64,000 bases of DNA. Source: Clostridiales bacterium (lineage in GTDB: Bacteria; Bacillota; Clostridia; Lachnospirales; Lachnospiraceae). The stretch is from positions 83,740 to 147,739 of the forward strand of contig JAATFT010000019.1 in the NCBI GenBank assembly GCA_015655075.1, given 5' to 3'. Position 1 is the stretch's first letter. Each line of letters starts with the position of its first letter. Shown in pieces: positions 1 to 8,318 of this stretch. The notes beneath the pieces were generated by a model. It saw only the letters and a list, made by a program, of their open reading frames with translations, did not search any database and was not told the origin of the DNA. A program made the translations under genes and the position numbers.

Positions 1-1
1 A

Positions 2-682
2 CAGGAGCATCCTATCGGCATGAGAAAGGATGCGGGAATGACTCCGCAAAAAATTATTGAGAAAATAAACCGGTTATTTCCTGAATCCATCGTGGTTACC
101 GATGTGGGCCAGCATCAGATGTGGACCACCCAATTTTTAGAGATAAAGGAGGGAAAACAGCTTTTAACCTCCGGAGGCCTTGGTACCATGGGGTATGGAT
201 TTCCCGCCGCAATCGGCGCAGGGCTTGGAAATCCGGGCAAACCTGTCATATGCATCTCCGGCGACGGAGGCATGCAGATGAATATTCAGGAAATGGCAAC
301 CGCTGTGGCTTTGGAACTGCCGTTAATCCTCTGTATTTTTAATAACAGCTGTCTCGGCATGGTGCGCCAATGGCAGAAACTCTTTTATGACGGACGATAC
401 TCTTTAACCTGTTTAAGATCCCACAGAAACTGCAATAAACACTGCGGCGACTTTAGCGGCCAATGTCCCCCATATTCTCCGGATTTTGTTAAACTTGCGG
501 AAAGCTATGGAGCTTACGGCATAAGAGTGGAGACGGAAAATGAAATTGAAACCGCCTTTCTTAGGGCGGTAAAAAATAAACAGGCCCCCACCGTTATTGA
601 ATTTATGATTGACAGTGAGGAACTGGTACTGCCCATGGTTCAGGGCGGCAGGTCCTTAAACAACATGATACTGGAATGCTAG
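2..682 (+). CDS. ilvB: Acetolactate synthase large subunit, C-terminal part (5' end outside window)
   Basis: Condenses two pyruvates, or pyruvate and 2-oxobutyrate, with thiamine diphosphate (TPP) in valine, leucine and isoleucine synthesis. The frame is open from the first base, so only the C-terminal TPP-binding domain (about 226 residues) is visible. The TPP/Mg motif GDGGMQMN and the downstream MVRQWQKLFY typical of anabolic IlvB are clear. A Cys-rich insertion (CLRSHRNCNKHCG, further Cys before PPYSPDF) sits just after that motif, at about bases 404-480. ilvN follows, which supports the anabolic assignment. The stop codon TAG is the first three bases of a dispersed inverted-repeat element, so the natural C-terminus may have been altered slightly by its insertion. 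Confidence 0.93.
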   Translation, partial: QEHPIGMRKDAGMTPQKIIEKINRLFPESIVVTDVGQHQMWTTQFLEIKEGKQLLTSGGLGTMGYGFPAAIGAGLGNPGKPVICISGDGGMQMNIQEMATAVALELPLILCIFNNSCLGMVRQWQKLFYDGRYSLTCLRSHRNCNKHCGDFSGQCPPYSPDFVKLAESYGAYGIRVETENEIETAFLRAVKNKQAPTVIEFMIDSEELVLPMVQGGRSLNNMILEC

Positions 683-708
683 AGCGTGTTTGAAAAATCA
701 TTGCACCG
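680..708 (+). repeat. Half copy of the TAGAGCGTG inverted-repeat element (family A)
   Basis: The bases TAGAGCGTGTTTGAAAAATC followed by ATTGCACCG match the ends of the complete copies at 3262-3428 and 5196-5359. No matching opposite end is seen downstream, so this is a truncated copy or solo terminus. Its first three bases are the stop codon of ilvB. Confidence 0.8.
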
Positions 709-769
709 AGCGGCTGCCGCAAAGAGGCTGCTAAGGGGCATCATGTTGGTAAGGTTGGAGAAAAATAAA

Positions 770-796
770 ATGAAAGAAAGGATTGCCCTAAATTAG
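770..796 (+). CDS. Possible 8-codon leader peptide upstream of ilvN
   Basis: ATG at 770 is preceded by GGAG at 757-760 with 9-base spacing, a better ribosome-binding site than either start available to ilvN. The frame reads MKERIALN and stops at TAG 794-796, 26 bases before the ilvN ATG. It could be a translational-coupling or reinitiation leader, or chance. No run of Val, Leu or Ile codons is present, so a classical branched-chain attenuator is not supported. Confidence 0.3.
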   Translation: MKERIALN

Positions 797-822
797 GCGT
801 GTTATTCAACGGGTATAAAATT

Positions 823-1320
823 ATGAAAAAAAGATGGATTTCCTTATTTGTAGAAAATAATATTGGCGTACTTGCCAAAATTTCCGGTTTATTTTCCGGT
901 AAATCCTATAATCTTGAAAGTTTAACCGTAGGAACTACGGAGGACCCCACCGTATCCCGTATGACCATAGGTTTAAACAGCGACGATGTTACCTTCGAAC
1001 AAATAAAAAAACAATTAAACCGTATGGTGGAAGTAATAAAGGTTATGGATTTTACAAATATGTCAACCCATATGAAGGAAATACTGTTTATTAAAATCAG
1101 GAATTGTTCCAAAGAAGATAAAACGGAAATTTTTCAGATTGCAGACGTATTTAAGGTGTCCGTAGCGGATTACGGAACCGACAGCTTATTACTGGAATGT
1201 GTTCAGACGGAAACCAGAAATGATGCCCTTATAAAACTTCTGACCGGCCAATTTAAACAGCTGGAAGTGGTCCGGGGCGGCAGCGTTGCCATTGAATCCA
1301 TAAACATGACCGACAGATAG
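823..1320 (+). CDS. ilvN: Acetolactate synthase small (regulatory) subunit
   Basis: Regulatory partner of IlvB that confers activity and feedback control by branched-chain amino acids. The 165-residue product has an N-terminal ACT domain (ENNIGVLAKISGLFSGKSYN and LTVGTTEDPTVSRMTI, about residues 8-55) and the usual C-terminal small-subunit domain. I chose the ATG at 823 because IlvN proteins begin directly with the ACT strand (KKRWISLFVENN). An in-frame GTG at 799 would add eight residues. Neither start has a strong Shine-Dalgarno sequence, and the good one lies before the short upstream peptide. It is probably co-transcribed with ilvB despite the intervening repeat end. Confidence 0.93.
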   Translation: MKKRWISLFVENNIGVLAKISGLFSGKSYNLESLTVGTTEDPTVSRMTIGLNSDDVTFEQIKKQLNRMVEVIKVMDFTNMSTHMKEILFIKIRNCSKEDKTEIFQIADVFKVSVADYGTDSLLLECVQTETRNDALIKLLTGQFKQLEVVRGGSVAIESINMTDR

Positions 1321-1442
1321 GGATTTACAGAAAACAGCGGCATTCCCTTTCCTGCTTCCATCCCGTATGAAACTCATAAATTCACTGGAAACGGGAAAGT
1401 ATTCCGCCCCTCCTGTAATTCTTTTAATGGCCGGCATTCCGG

Positions 1443-2207
1443 TTAATCTTCGGTTACAATAAATGTATTGTAGCCCTGCTGCCTTAATTCCTGTTCTAAC
1501 TGGACCGCATCATCCATAGTCTGCATTTCACCGACCTGAACCGCATAATACTCACCTTGAGGAACTAACAATACGTCATAGCCCGCATCAATTAAATTAT
1601 TCTGAAGATTCTGTGCATTGGATAAAACCCGGAATAACCCGACCTGTACACGGTATACCGGCCCTTCTGCCCCTCCTGCTGCAAGTCCGTTTAAAATACC
1701 GGATGCAATTGCATAAGCAATTTCACTGAAATTATCATCAAATAATTCATTATCCGCATCCGAGTTGATAAATCCTACCTCCACAAACAAAGCAGGCATG
1801 TTGGTTCTTCTAAGAACAGCGTACTCGGTCCGGATATTGACACCCAGATTCGCAAAGCCGATCTCTTCCAACTCCTGATTAATATTTTCTGCAATAGTCT
1901 GCGCCATGCCGCCCTCATCATAAATAGACGTCTGAACACCACTGTAGGTATTGGGTGTAAAACTTAAACTTCTATGAATGGATACAAATAAATCCGCATT
2001 TTCTTCATTCGCCATATAGGCTCTTTCAAGGGGCGAGATATAGCTGTCATCCACTCTGGTGAATATCACATCCATACCGCTGTAAGCTAATATTTCTCCC
2101 ACTGCCAAAGCAAGATTTAAGTTATCCTCTTTTTCCAAGCGTCCGTCATATACGGCACCACTATCATAGCCGCCGTGTCCTGCATCTATTACAATTCTAT
2201 ATGCCAT
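1443..2207 (-). CDS. N-acetylmuramoyl-L-alanine amidase (Amidase_3) with SPOR domain
   Basis: Predicted zinc amidase that cuts the amide bond between muramic acid and the stem peptide of peptidoglycan. Residues 4-178 form the Amidase_3 fold, with zinc-ligand candidates His11 in DAGHGG, Glu27, the His of SIHRS and the conserved Glu of VEVGF. Residues about 182-251 form a SPOR peptidoglycan-binding repeat (VYRVQVGLFR ... YYAVQVGEMQ). ATG 2207 has GAGG upstream. No signal peptide or membrane segment precedes the catalytic domain. The enzyme would therefore need another export route or act inside the mother cell, as some sporulation amidases may. It is convergent with ilvN. Confidence 0.88.
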   Translation of the reverse strand: MAYRIVIDAGHGGYDSGAVYDGRLEKEDNLNLALAVGEILAYSGMDVIFTRVDDSYISPLERAYMANEENADLFVSIHRSLSFTPNTYSGVQTSIYDEGGMAQTIAENINQELEEIGFANLGVNIRTEYAVLRRTNMPALFVEVGFINSDADNELFDDNFSEIAYAIASGILNGLAAGGAEGPVYRVQVGLFRVLSNAQNLQNNLIDAGYDVLLVPQGEYYAVQVGEMQTMDDAVQLEQELRQQGYNTFIVTED

Positions 2208-2315
2208 GCCAACCTCTATTACCCAAACTATATTACAATATAGTATGCCGTTTTGTAATAAGGGTTACAAAAACTGGGCTTTGGGTACCCGTCCTCCAAT
2301 TATTCCAAATTTTAG

Positions 2316-3185
2316 CTATTCCACATCTTTTATTATATATTCATAATAATCATACCTTGTTTGTATTATAAATCCGATTCTCGTATATAGGGAGAAAGCC
2401 CGCGTGTTTTCACTGCCAACATGCAGGGTTATGGATTTTATCTCTTCTTTTTGGAGCATATTCATTACCTGGTTTAAAAACAGCCTGCCATAACCCTTTC
2501 CCTGAAAGCTTGAGGCGATGCCAAAACCAAATATAGAAGCTTTCTCTTTTCCATGGCTGATATTACAGATGCCAATCAGCTTATCCTCCAAATATGCGCC
2601 GTAACAATTCATAGTTTGGGAATTCATGGATATTTCAATAATATCCCGGGTTTCTTCTATATCCGTGCAAAATATTTCACTGCTTAAAGCAGCTGCTTGT
2701 GCCTGCTTTTCCCTGGTTAATTTTCTTAATTCAATTAAGTTATTCCCTTCCTCTTTCCTCCGGTCAAAACAGAAGAACAAAAGATACTCGGATTTAAGAT
2801 AATTCGTTTTGAAGGCTTTTAAGGCTGAAAATCCGCTTACGCTTTTAGATTCTACCACAAGTAATATGCGATACAGGCCGTATTTTATTAATTCTTTTAC
2901 AGCCTTATGAAGCAAAGCCTTAAAATATCCCTTTTTTCTTTCGGACGGCAGTGTATAAGCAGTTATTTCCGCTTCCTTTTCTAGAGGCTCAAATATGGCC
3001 AGCGCACTGACCAGTTTCCGATTATCATACAGCAGATAAAAGCTGTCCAGATCTGCATAAAAATTAATATCGTTATCCGGATATATGGTCCTCTCCAGTC
3101 CGTCCGCCTTTAAGCATTCCTGAACTAAAGCTTCCATATCCGCTTTCTGATGTTTATTTAATTTATGAAGCTTAAAAATTTTCAT
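2316..3185 (-). CDS. Tandem-domain GNAT N-acetyltransferase
   Basis: A 289-residue protein with two GNAT-like halves. The C-terminal half carries the acetyl-CoA loop (SSFQGKGYGRLFLNQV) and the usual closing segment SENTRAFSLYTRIGF. The N-terminal half retains a looser version (LPSERKKGYFKALLHKAVK). The substrate cannot be told from sequence. The start is set at ATG 3185, with GGGAG six bases upstream. The longer TTG frame at 3197 would place that ribosome-binding site inside the coding region. It stands alone between the amidase and pyruvate kinase. Confidence 0.8.
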   Translation of the reverse strand: MKIFKLHKLNKHQKADMEALVQECLKADGLERTIYPDNDINFYADLDSFYLLYDNRKLVSALAIFEPLEKEAEITAYTLPSERKKGYFKALLHKAVKELIKYGLYRILLVVESKSVSGFSALKAFKTNYLKSEYLLFFCFDRRKEEGNNLIELRKLTREKQAQAAALSSEIFCTDIEETRDIIEISMNSQTMNCYGAYLEDKLIGICNISHGKEKASIFGFGIASSFQGKGYGRLFLNQVMNMLQKEEIKSITLHVGSENTRAFSLYTRIGFIIQTRYDYYEYIIKDVE

Positions 3186-3225
3186 AACCACTCCCAATTT
3201 TATAACCGAAAACCTTTACCGGAGA

Positions 3226-3264
3226 CTAGTGCACTGGCAAGTTGATATCTTGTCAGTGCACTAG
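3226..3264. repeat. CTAGTGCACTG hairpin (family D)
   Basis: Near-perfect inverted repeat: CTAGTGCACTGGCAAG, a 7-base loop, then CTTGTCAGTGCACTAG. One arm-like sequence recurs at about 41004 (CTAGTGTGCTGACAAGT). Its right end (CTAG) is shared with the left end of the family A element at 3262, as if that element inserted at the TA of this hairpin. Confidence 0.65.
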
Positions 3265-3428
3265 AGCGTGTATGAAAAATCATCCCACCGTTCTGACCGC
3301 CCACTTTGCGGTATACTGCATCGCAATTTTGTGCGCGTAGCACCACCAACTACGCGCACAAAATCACTCCCTGCCTCCCACAAAGTGGAGCCTCCGGCCC
3401 GGCACAAGCATTTTTCAAACACACTCTA
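3262..3428. mobile_element. Complete family A miniature inverted-repeat element (MITE-like), 167 bp
   Basis: Ends TAGAGCGTGTATGAAAAATC (left) and GCATTTTTCAAACACACTCTA (right, less its first base) are inverted copies of each other. Inside are a second inverted pair (TTTTGTGCGCGTAG / CTACGCGCACAAAA) and CACTTTGCGG / CCACAAAGTGG. TA lies at both tips, as expected for TA target duplication of IS630/mariner-type elements, but no transposase is encoded. The right-hand CTA supplies the TAG stop codon of pyk on the minus strand. Confidence 0.8.
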
Positions 3429-4853
3429 ATATTGGTTTCCCGCTATATGGACTTTTATCAGATTGGTCGTTCCGGATACCCTTAAAGGAATGCCGGCGGT
3501 AATTACCGTTAACTCCCCCTTTTTTAAATAGCCCTTTTCCTCAACAGCTACAACGGCATGATCAAATAATTCAAAGATATCCCTTTCTTCATCGATGAGA
3601 ATAGGTGTTACACCCCAGGATAAATTCAACTGTCTGCATACATGTTCCTCCGTAGTACAGCCGATAATCATACAGGCAGGACGGTATCTGGAAATCATTC
3701 TGGCTGTTCTGCCGGATTTGGTTACCGTAATAATCATTGCCGCATTTAAGTCATGGGCGGTGGTACAGGTGGCATGGGATATGGTATCGGTAATATCGGG
3801 ATTTTCTTGGGATTCCAGCAGACGGAAGCGTTTCTTAAAGTCGATATCCTGTTCCGTACGCAAAGTAATACGAACCATTGTCTGCAAAGCCTCCACAGGA
3901 TACAGTCCGGCAGCGGTTTCGCCTGAAAGCATAATCGCGCTGGTGCCATCGTAAATGGCATTTGCAACATCCGTCGTTTCCGCCCTGGTGGGTCTGGGAT
4001 TCTTAATCATGGAATCTAACATCTGGGTAGCGGTAATTACCTGTTTTCCGGCATTATAAACCTTTTTAATGATCATTTTCTGAATAACCGGCACATCTTC
4101 ATTGGGAATTTCAACACCCATATCGCCTCGGGCAATCATAATTCCGTCTGAAACCTCAATAATTTCATCAATATTTTCAACGCCCTCTAAATTCTCAATT
4201 TTTGCGATGATATTTGTTGTAGTGCAATTATATTCCTCCATAATTTTACGGATTTTTAAAATATCCTGCGCACATCTGGTAAAGGAGGCTGCTACAAAGT
4301 CAAAACCGTTCTGTAATCCGAAAATGATATCTTCACGGTCCTTATTACTGATAAACGGCATGGATAACTTGGATCCAGGCACATTTACACCCTTATGGTC
4401 CGATATACTGCCGTCGTTATTTACCGTACATATAATATCCGTATCCGTAACACAGTTAACGGTTAACTCAATTAATCCGTCATCGATTAAAACAGTTGCT
4501 CCCGGCTTAATATCATGGACTAAATGTTCATAGTTAACATATACACAGGAATCGGTTCCTTCTATTTGTCTTGTTGTCAATGTAAAGCTCTGTCCTTTGG
4601 TTAAAGAAATTATGCCGTCACGGAATTTACCAATTCTGATTTCCGGACCTCTCGTGTCCAATAAGGCGGCAATGGGAATATCTAATTCTTTCCGCACTGC
4701 AATCAGCTTTTTTAAACGGCTCAAATGCTCCGCATGATCCGCATGCGAAAAGTTAAATCTGGCAACATCCATACCTGATAAGGCTAATTCCTTTAAAACA
4801 CCCTCACGATCTGTTGAAGGACCTAAAGTACAAATAATTTTTGTTTTTCTCAT
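3426..4853 (-). CDS. pyk: Pyruvate kinase
   Basis: Last ATP-forming step of glycolysis: PEP + ADP to pyruvate + ATP. The 475-residue length fits the short bacterial form that lacks the extra C-terminal PEP-utilizer domain. Motifs are TKIICTLGPSTD at the N-terminus, VARFNFSHADH, the Mg/K signature IMIARGDMGVEIP and TATQMLDSM. ATG 4853 follows AGGAGG with good spacing. The stop codon lies inside the terminal bases of a family A repeat. Upstream (4921-4994) is a copy of another dispersed repeat. It appears monocistronic. Confidence 0.96.
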   Translation of the reverse strand: MRKTKIICTLGPSTDREGVLKELALSGMDVARFNFSHADHAEHLSRLKKLIAVRKELDIPIAALLDTRGPEIRIGKFRDGIISLTKGQSFTLTTRQIEGTDSCVYVNYEHLVHDIKPGATVLIDDGLIELTVNCVTDTDIICTVNNDGSISDHKGVNVPGSKLSMPFISNKDREDIIFGLQNGFDFVAASFTRCAQDILKIRKIMEEYNCTTTNIIAKIENLEGVENIDEIIEVSDGIMIARGDMGVEIPNEDVPVIQKMIIKKVYNAGKQVITATQMLDSMIKNPRPTRAETTDVANAIYDGTSAIMLSGETAAGLYPVEALQTMVRITLRTEQDIDFKKRFRLLESQENPDITDTISHATCTTAHDLNAAMIITVTKSGRTARMISRYRPACMIIGCTTEEHVCRQLNLSWGVTPILIDEERDIFELFDHAVVAVEEKGYLKKGELTVITAGIPLRVSGTTNLIKVHIAGNQY

Positions 4854-5195
4854 ATCGACCTCCTAAAATAGACATCTGTATCTTCCCATCTCCCATAATA
4901 CCAACTCCTATAATATAAAAAGCCTTCCAGGCGGGATACGCATGACCCTTGCAGGGTATTTGTCAGCACAGAGTTTGCTTTGCAAACTCTTTCTTAATTA
5001 CAGTATTACTTACTTTATCACTGTTCATATCGACTAACGTCTTTGAAATTATAATACACCATTTGTTAGAATAAATCCATTAGAAAAAATGAACTATATC
5101 ATATTCTCACAATTAATAGTTTTATTAACCCGCCCTTTCTATGAAATTTACAAATAATTTTATGAATCGGATAATTTTTTAGACTATTTTACAGC
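4854..5195. other. Intergenic region upstream of pyk
   Basis: No gene seen. It holds the family C repeat (4921-4994) and A/T-rich DNA. On the minus strand a TATAAT occurs at about 5053-5058 with no good -35 box, so the pyk promoter is probably here but is not sharply defined. Confidence 0.5.
4921..4994 (+). repeat. Family C dispersed repeat ending in GAGTTTGC hairpin
   Basis: Starts AGCCTTCCAG, contains CGGGATACGCATGACC and CAGGGTAT, and ends with the hairpin AGAGTTTGC TTT GCAAACTCT followed by TTCTT. A longer copy is at 17738-17835 and a partial inverted copy at 20201-20233. The terminal hairpin with T-rich tail could stop plus-strand transcription. Confidence 0.6.
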
Positions 5196-5359
5196 TAGAG
5201 CGTGTCTGAAAACTGCTTGTGCCGGGCCGGGCGTTCCGCTTTTTGGGAGACAAGGAGCGATTTTGGGAGCGTAGTGGTTCTACGTTTTCAAAATTGCGAC
5301 GCAGTATACCGCAAAGTGGGGCGGTCAGAACGGTGCAATGATTTTTCAAACACGCTCTA
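5196..5359. mobile_element. Complete family A miniature inverted-repeat element, 164 bp
   Basis: Left end TAGAGCGTGTCTGAAAAC, right end GATTTTTCAAACACGCTCTA, TA at both tips. Internal blocks (GTGCCGGGCCGG, ATTGCGACGCAGTATACCGC, GGTCAGAACGGTGCAATG) are shared with the 3262-3428 copy, which lies in the opposite orientation. The two complete copies flank pyk and its promoter region. Confidence 0.8.
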
Positions 5360-5560
5360 ATAATAAAAGAAAGAAAAGTTCTTTTTTATGGAATGGAATA
5401 GAGAGAGGATTGCCGTATTGGATTTATACTTATCATCCGTTTTATTTAAGATATTTTCGGTCACGAAAGAAGTGGGTTTTAATTGATTATCTTTCTTATT
5501 TATATTATTTCTTCCTTTGTTATCTTTTTTATTATCCTTGTTAGCTTTATTCTTTGCCAT
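5357..5560 (-). CDS. Possible small basic hypothetical protein
   Basis: A 67-residue frame (MAKNKANKDNKKDNKGRNN...), very rich in Lys and Asn at the N-terminus and ending SIKKNFSFFYY. I do not recognise the family. The ribosome-binding site is weak (GGGTG eight bases before the ATG), and two upstream ATGs at 5584 and 5608 are in frame. The stop codon again falls in the tip of a family A element, so the C-terminus may be created by that insertion. It may not be a real gene. Confidence 0.3.
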   Translation of the reverse strand: MAKNKANKDNKKDNKGRNNINKKDNQLKPTSFVTENILNKTDDKYKSNTAILSLFHSIKKNFSFFYY

Positions 5561-5671
5561 AATTTTCGCACCCGACCTTCTCATTTTTCTAATTTTTCCG
5601 GTCCACATTAATTCTTCCCAGTCATTATTAATAATATTAATTATAGAAAAAGGAGCCTCTCTAAATATTTT

Positions 5672-5719
5672 TTATTAGATGCTACCTTCAAGTAATCAGG
5701 TAAGCTTTCATCTAATAAA
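5672..5719. other. Inverted repeat in gap before the CoA-disulfide reductase gene end
   Basis: TTATTAGATG and CATCTAATAA form perfect 10-base arms around a 28-base loop, just 3' of the reductase stop codon. It may help end that transcript, but there is no T-run. Nothing else is seen in 5561-5799. Confidence 0.35.
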
Positions 5720-5799
5720 TTAACCCGATATTCCGGCGGTCTATTGCAGTCTTGCTTATAGTTTCCGACCGAAGCAAGAAGGTCTTGGACACGATTTTT

Positions 5800-7542
5800 T
5801 TATGATGTTAACACAGCGGCTGACAATACCTCTTCTTTTGGCGCCCTCTCTTCGTCCTGTGTTATCATGGATATTCTGCCATAAATACTGTTATACAGGC
5901 GATACCCGCCGGATAAATTATAACAGTCAAATCCGTACTGCTTTAATATACGGCACGCCAGATAGCCCCGCAGTCCAATCTGGCAGGTAACATATACCGG
6001 TTTGGTTTTATCCAGTTTATCCAGATTATCACGAAGTTTTTCCAATGAGATATGAGAAAAGCCGTCAATGGTTCCATTCTCATATTCTAATCCGGTGCGG
6101 ACATCCAATAAGGTAACGTTTCCGTCCTTTGGCAGATTCTTTACATCATGCCAGTGAAAAATTTTCACTTTATCTGTCAATATATTTTCCGCCGTAAAAC
6201 CGGCCATATTTACCGGATCCTTTGCCGAGGAATACGGCGGAGCATAGGCTAATTCCAATCTGGTCAGATCGTATACCGTCATTCCGGCACGGATTGCGGT
6301 CGCCAGCACATCCAGCCTCTTATCCGAGCCTTCGTAACCGACTACCTGCGCTCCTAACACCTTTCCGTTTTCCTTATCAAAAATAAGCTTAACTGACATG
6401 CTTACCGCACCAGGGTAATAAGAAGCATGGGAACTGGAATAGGTAAAAGATTTTTCATAATTTAATTTTAATTCCTTCCCCCTGGCTTCCGATATACCGG
6501 TGGTTGCTATGGTTAAATCAAAGCATTTTAAAATACCCGTTCCCTGAGTACCCTGGTACGAGCTTTCAATTCCGCAGATATGATCAGCGGCAATCCTTCC
6601 CTGTTTATTGGCCGGCCCGGCAAGAGGAATGAAACTGGCTTCTCCCGTTATAAAGTCTTTGACTTCAACCGCATCCCCCACGGCATAAATATCTTTATCC
6701 GAGGTCTGCATATGTTCATTAACGATGATTGCCCCTCTCTGATTAACCGATAACCCGGCTATCCTGGCCAGGGAACTTTCCGGTTTTACCCCCACGGACA
6801 TAATAACCACATCCGTCATAATTTCTCCGGTTCCAAGAATTACTTTCAGCTTATTCCCGTAATCTTTAATTTCCCTCACACCGTCATTTAATATTAAAAT
6901 AACGCCTTTGCTTCTTATATGGTTGTGGACGTCCGCCGCCATATCAAAATCAAGAGGCGCAATTACATGCTCCGTAAATTCTATTATCGTTACCTTAAGA
7001 CCGGCTTTATGTAGATTTTCCGCCATTTCAATGCCAATATAACCTCCCCCCACCACAACGGCACTGCTAACCTCTTTTTGGCTGGTATATTCCTTAATCC
7101 GGTAAGTATCCGGTATATTACGGAGAGTGAATACCTTTGGATTATCCGCACCGGTTATACCCGGTCTGAGCGGTTCTGCCCCGGGTGATAATATTAATTT
7201 ATCAAAACTTTCTTCATAGGTCTGATTGGTTTTTAAGTTTTTTACCCGAACTGTTTTTTCTCCGCTATTACCAATACCGGTGGTATTATTAATACCGGTA
7301 ACCTCCTGCAATACTCTTACGTCTATCTTAAACCTTGCACCAAAGCTTTCCGGAGTCTGTAAGGTAAGGGCTTCCTTATCCGTAATATCACCGCCGATGT
7401 AATAGGGCAGGCCGCAGTTGGCAAATGAAATGTATTCCCCGCGTTCAAATATAATAATTTCAGCGTGCTCATCCAGCCTCCGAAGCCGTGCGGCCGCAGA
7501 AGCTCCCCCTGCCACTCCGCCAATTATTAGTATTTTACTCAT
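5800..7542 (-). CDS. cdr: CoA-disulfide reductase / rhodanese fusion (CoADR-RHD type)
   Basis: FAD- and NAD(P)H-dependent oxidoreductase thought to reduce CoA disulfide, persulfide or polysulfide. The 580-residue protein has a FAD site (IIGGVAGGASAAARLRR), the redox Cys43 in ANCGLPYYIGG, a second dinucleotide site (VVVGGGYIGIEMAE), YAVGDAVEV, a dimerisation domain, and a C-terminal rhodanese domain with active loop CQIGLRG. The start is ATG 7542, with GAGGAG six bases upstream; the longer frame at 7563 has no such site. It stands alone, behind a strong terminator-like hairpin pair. It probably serves thiol or sulfur redox balance in an anaerobe. Confidence 0.9.
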   Translation of the reverse strand: MSKILIIGGVAGGASAAARLRRLDEHAEIIIFERGEYISFANCGLPYYIGGDITDKEALTLQTPESFGARFKIDVRVLQEVTGINNTTGIGNSGEKTVRVKNLKTNQTYEESFDKLILSPGAEPLRPGITGADNPKVFTLRNIPDTYRIKEYTSQKEVSSAVVVGGGYIGIEMAENLHKAGLKVTIIEFTEHVIAPLDFDMAADVHNHIRSKGVILILNDGVREIKDYGNKLKVILGTGEIMTDVVIMSVGVKPESSLARIAGLSVNQRGAIIVNEHMQTSDKDIYAVGDAVEVKDFITGEASFIPLAGPANKQGRIAADHICGIESSYQGTQGTGILKCFDLTIATTGISEARGKELKLNYEKSFTYSSSHASYYPGAVSMSVKLIFDKENGKVLGAQVVGYEGSDKRLDVLATAIRAGMTVYDLTRLELAYAPPYSSAKDPVNMAGFTAENILTDKVKIFHWHDVKNLPKDGNVTLLDVRTGLEYENGTIDGFSHISLEKLRDNLDKLDKTKPVYVTCQIGLRGYLACRILKQYGFDCYNLSGGYRLYNSIYGRISMITQDEERAPKEEVLSAAVLTS

Positions 7543-7612
7543 ATTTTCTCCTCGCTTTTCCATACAAAATTGCTTATCCCGTTAATTTATGTAATGACTG
7601 TAGCACTTTAGC

Positions 7613-7649
7613 AAAAAAATAACTGTGACTGTGTCACAGTTATTTTTTT
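7613..7649. terminator. 17-bp perfect hairpin with A7/T7 flanks (bidirectional terminator)
   Basis: Arms AAAAAAATAACTGTGAC and GTCACAGTTATTTTTTT are exact complements around a 3-base loop (TGT). It is T-rich on both strands, so it should terminate transcription in both directions. On the minus strand it separates the P-II/DUF1538 operon from the reductase gene, whose start is about 70 bases further on. Confidence 0.75.
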
Positions 7650-7679
7650 GGTGTGCCCGCCCGCCGGGCACACCAAAAA
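7643..7679. promoter_or_regulatory. Second hairpin sharing the T-run of the terminator
   Basis: TTTTTGGTGTGCCCG and CGGGCACACCAAAAA (7645-7679) form a second stable hairpin that uses the same T-run as the terminator at 7613-7649. The two structures are therefore mutually exclusive at that run. This is the geometry of an antiterminator/terminator pair, though the function is not shown. Confidence 0.45.
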
Positions 7680-7958
7680 TCAACAATTTCCTGTAAATAT
7701 CTTTGCGGTGTTTCTCGTGTCCAGCGGTTATTCCATAGCGAGCAATTATAGGCTTCCATTAATAACTTCGCACATTGTTGTATTTCTTTGTTTTATATTG
7801 TTTTATCATGACAACAGTTTCCTCACTAAATTCCATTTCACTTAACCATATAAAATACGAAGAAACCAACTGCATTTCTGCAATCGGCTTCTTTCGGCAA
7901 AAGTATGAGAAGTTAGGTAATATAAGATACCAAGCCTTCTTTGCTGCGAAGAAAAACC
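7680..7958. other. Gap between P-II-like gene and terminator; possible gene remnant
   Basis: No intact gene seen. The minus strand has codon-like stretches (for example WLSEMEFSEETVVMIKQY) broken by stops and a frame change, which may be a decayed gene. I could not identify the family. Confidence 0.25.
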
Positions 7959-8300
7959 TTATTCTTGTTTTTCGGTCAACGGTGTAAAATTGTTTACTCC
8001 AACCATTTTTTCAACGGGTAAAATAAAGCAAATGCCGTCGGCGGGGGATTTCACGCCTGCCTTTTCTTTTACGGCCGCTATAATTCTTTCCGCCGTATCC
8101 CTGTCTACAAGACTTAAAACCATTTCTTTTTCAGCATCTATCGTGATGCCCAGAACCGCTTTATGCACCGCTCCAGTACCCCGGGCGTTTATAATTGTCG
8201 CTCCTCTTGCTCCCGCCTCGCGTGTGATTTCCACGATATCATCAGCAAATCCTGCATTGACTATGATATACAGTGCTTTTATATTATTGTCTTTTTCCAT
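7959..8300 (-). CDS. P-II-like (GlnB fold) protein
   Basis: A 113-residue member of the P-II nitrogen-regulator fold: strand pattern KALYIIVNAGFADDIVEITREAGARGATIINARG, and C-terminal GICFILPVEKMVG. The long T-loop of classical GlnB, with its uridylylation Tyr, is missing: only about ten residues lie between ARGTG and the next strand. It follows a second P-II-like gene by 18 bases, and both follow a DUF1538 membrane protein. By analogy with GlnK-AmtB, these proteins probably gate or sense the membrane partner. The ligand is unknown. Confidence 0.75.
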   Translation of the reverse strand: MEKDNNIKALYIIVNAGFADDIVEITREAGARGATIINARGTGAVHKAVLGITIDAEKEMVLSLVDRDTAERIIAAVKEKAGVKSPADGICFILPVEKMVGVNNFTPLTEKQE

Positions 8301-8318
8301 TCAAAAGTCCTCCAAAAA

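Noticed and set aside
4102..4533. 143-codon plus-strand frame inside pyk
   Set aside because: It is antisense to the conserved core of pyruvate kinase, has no ribosome-binding site and no family resemblance.
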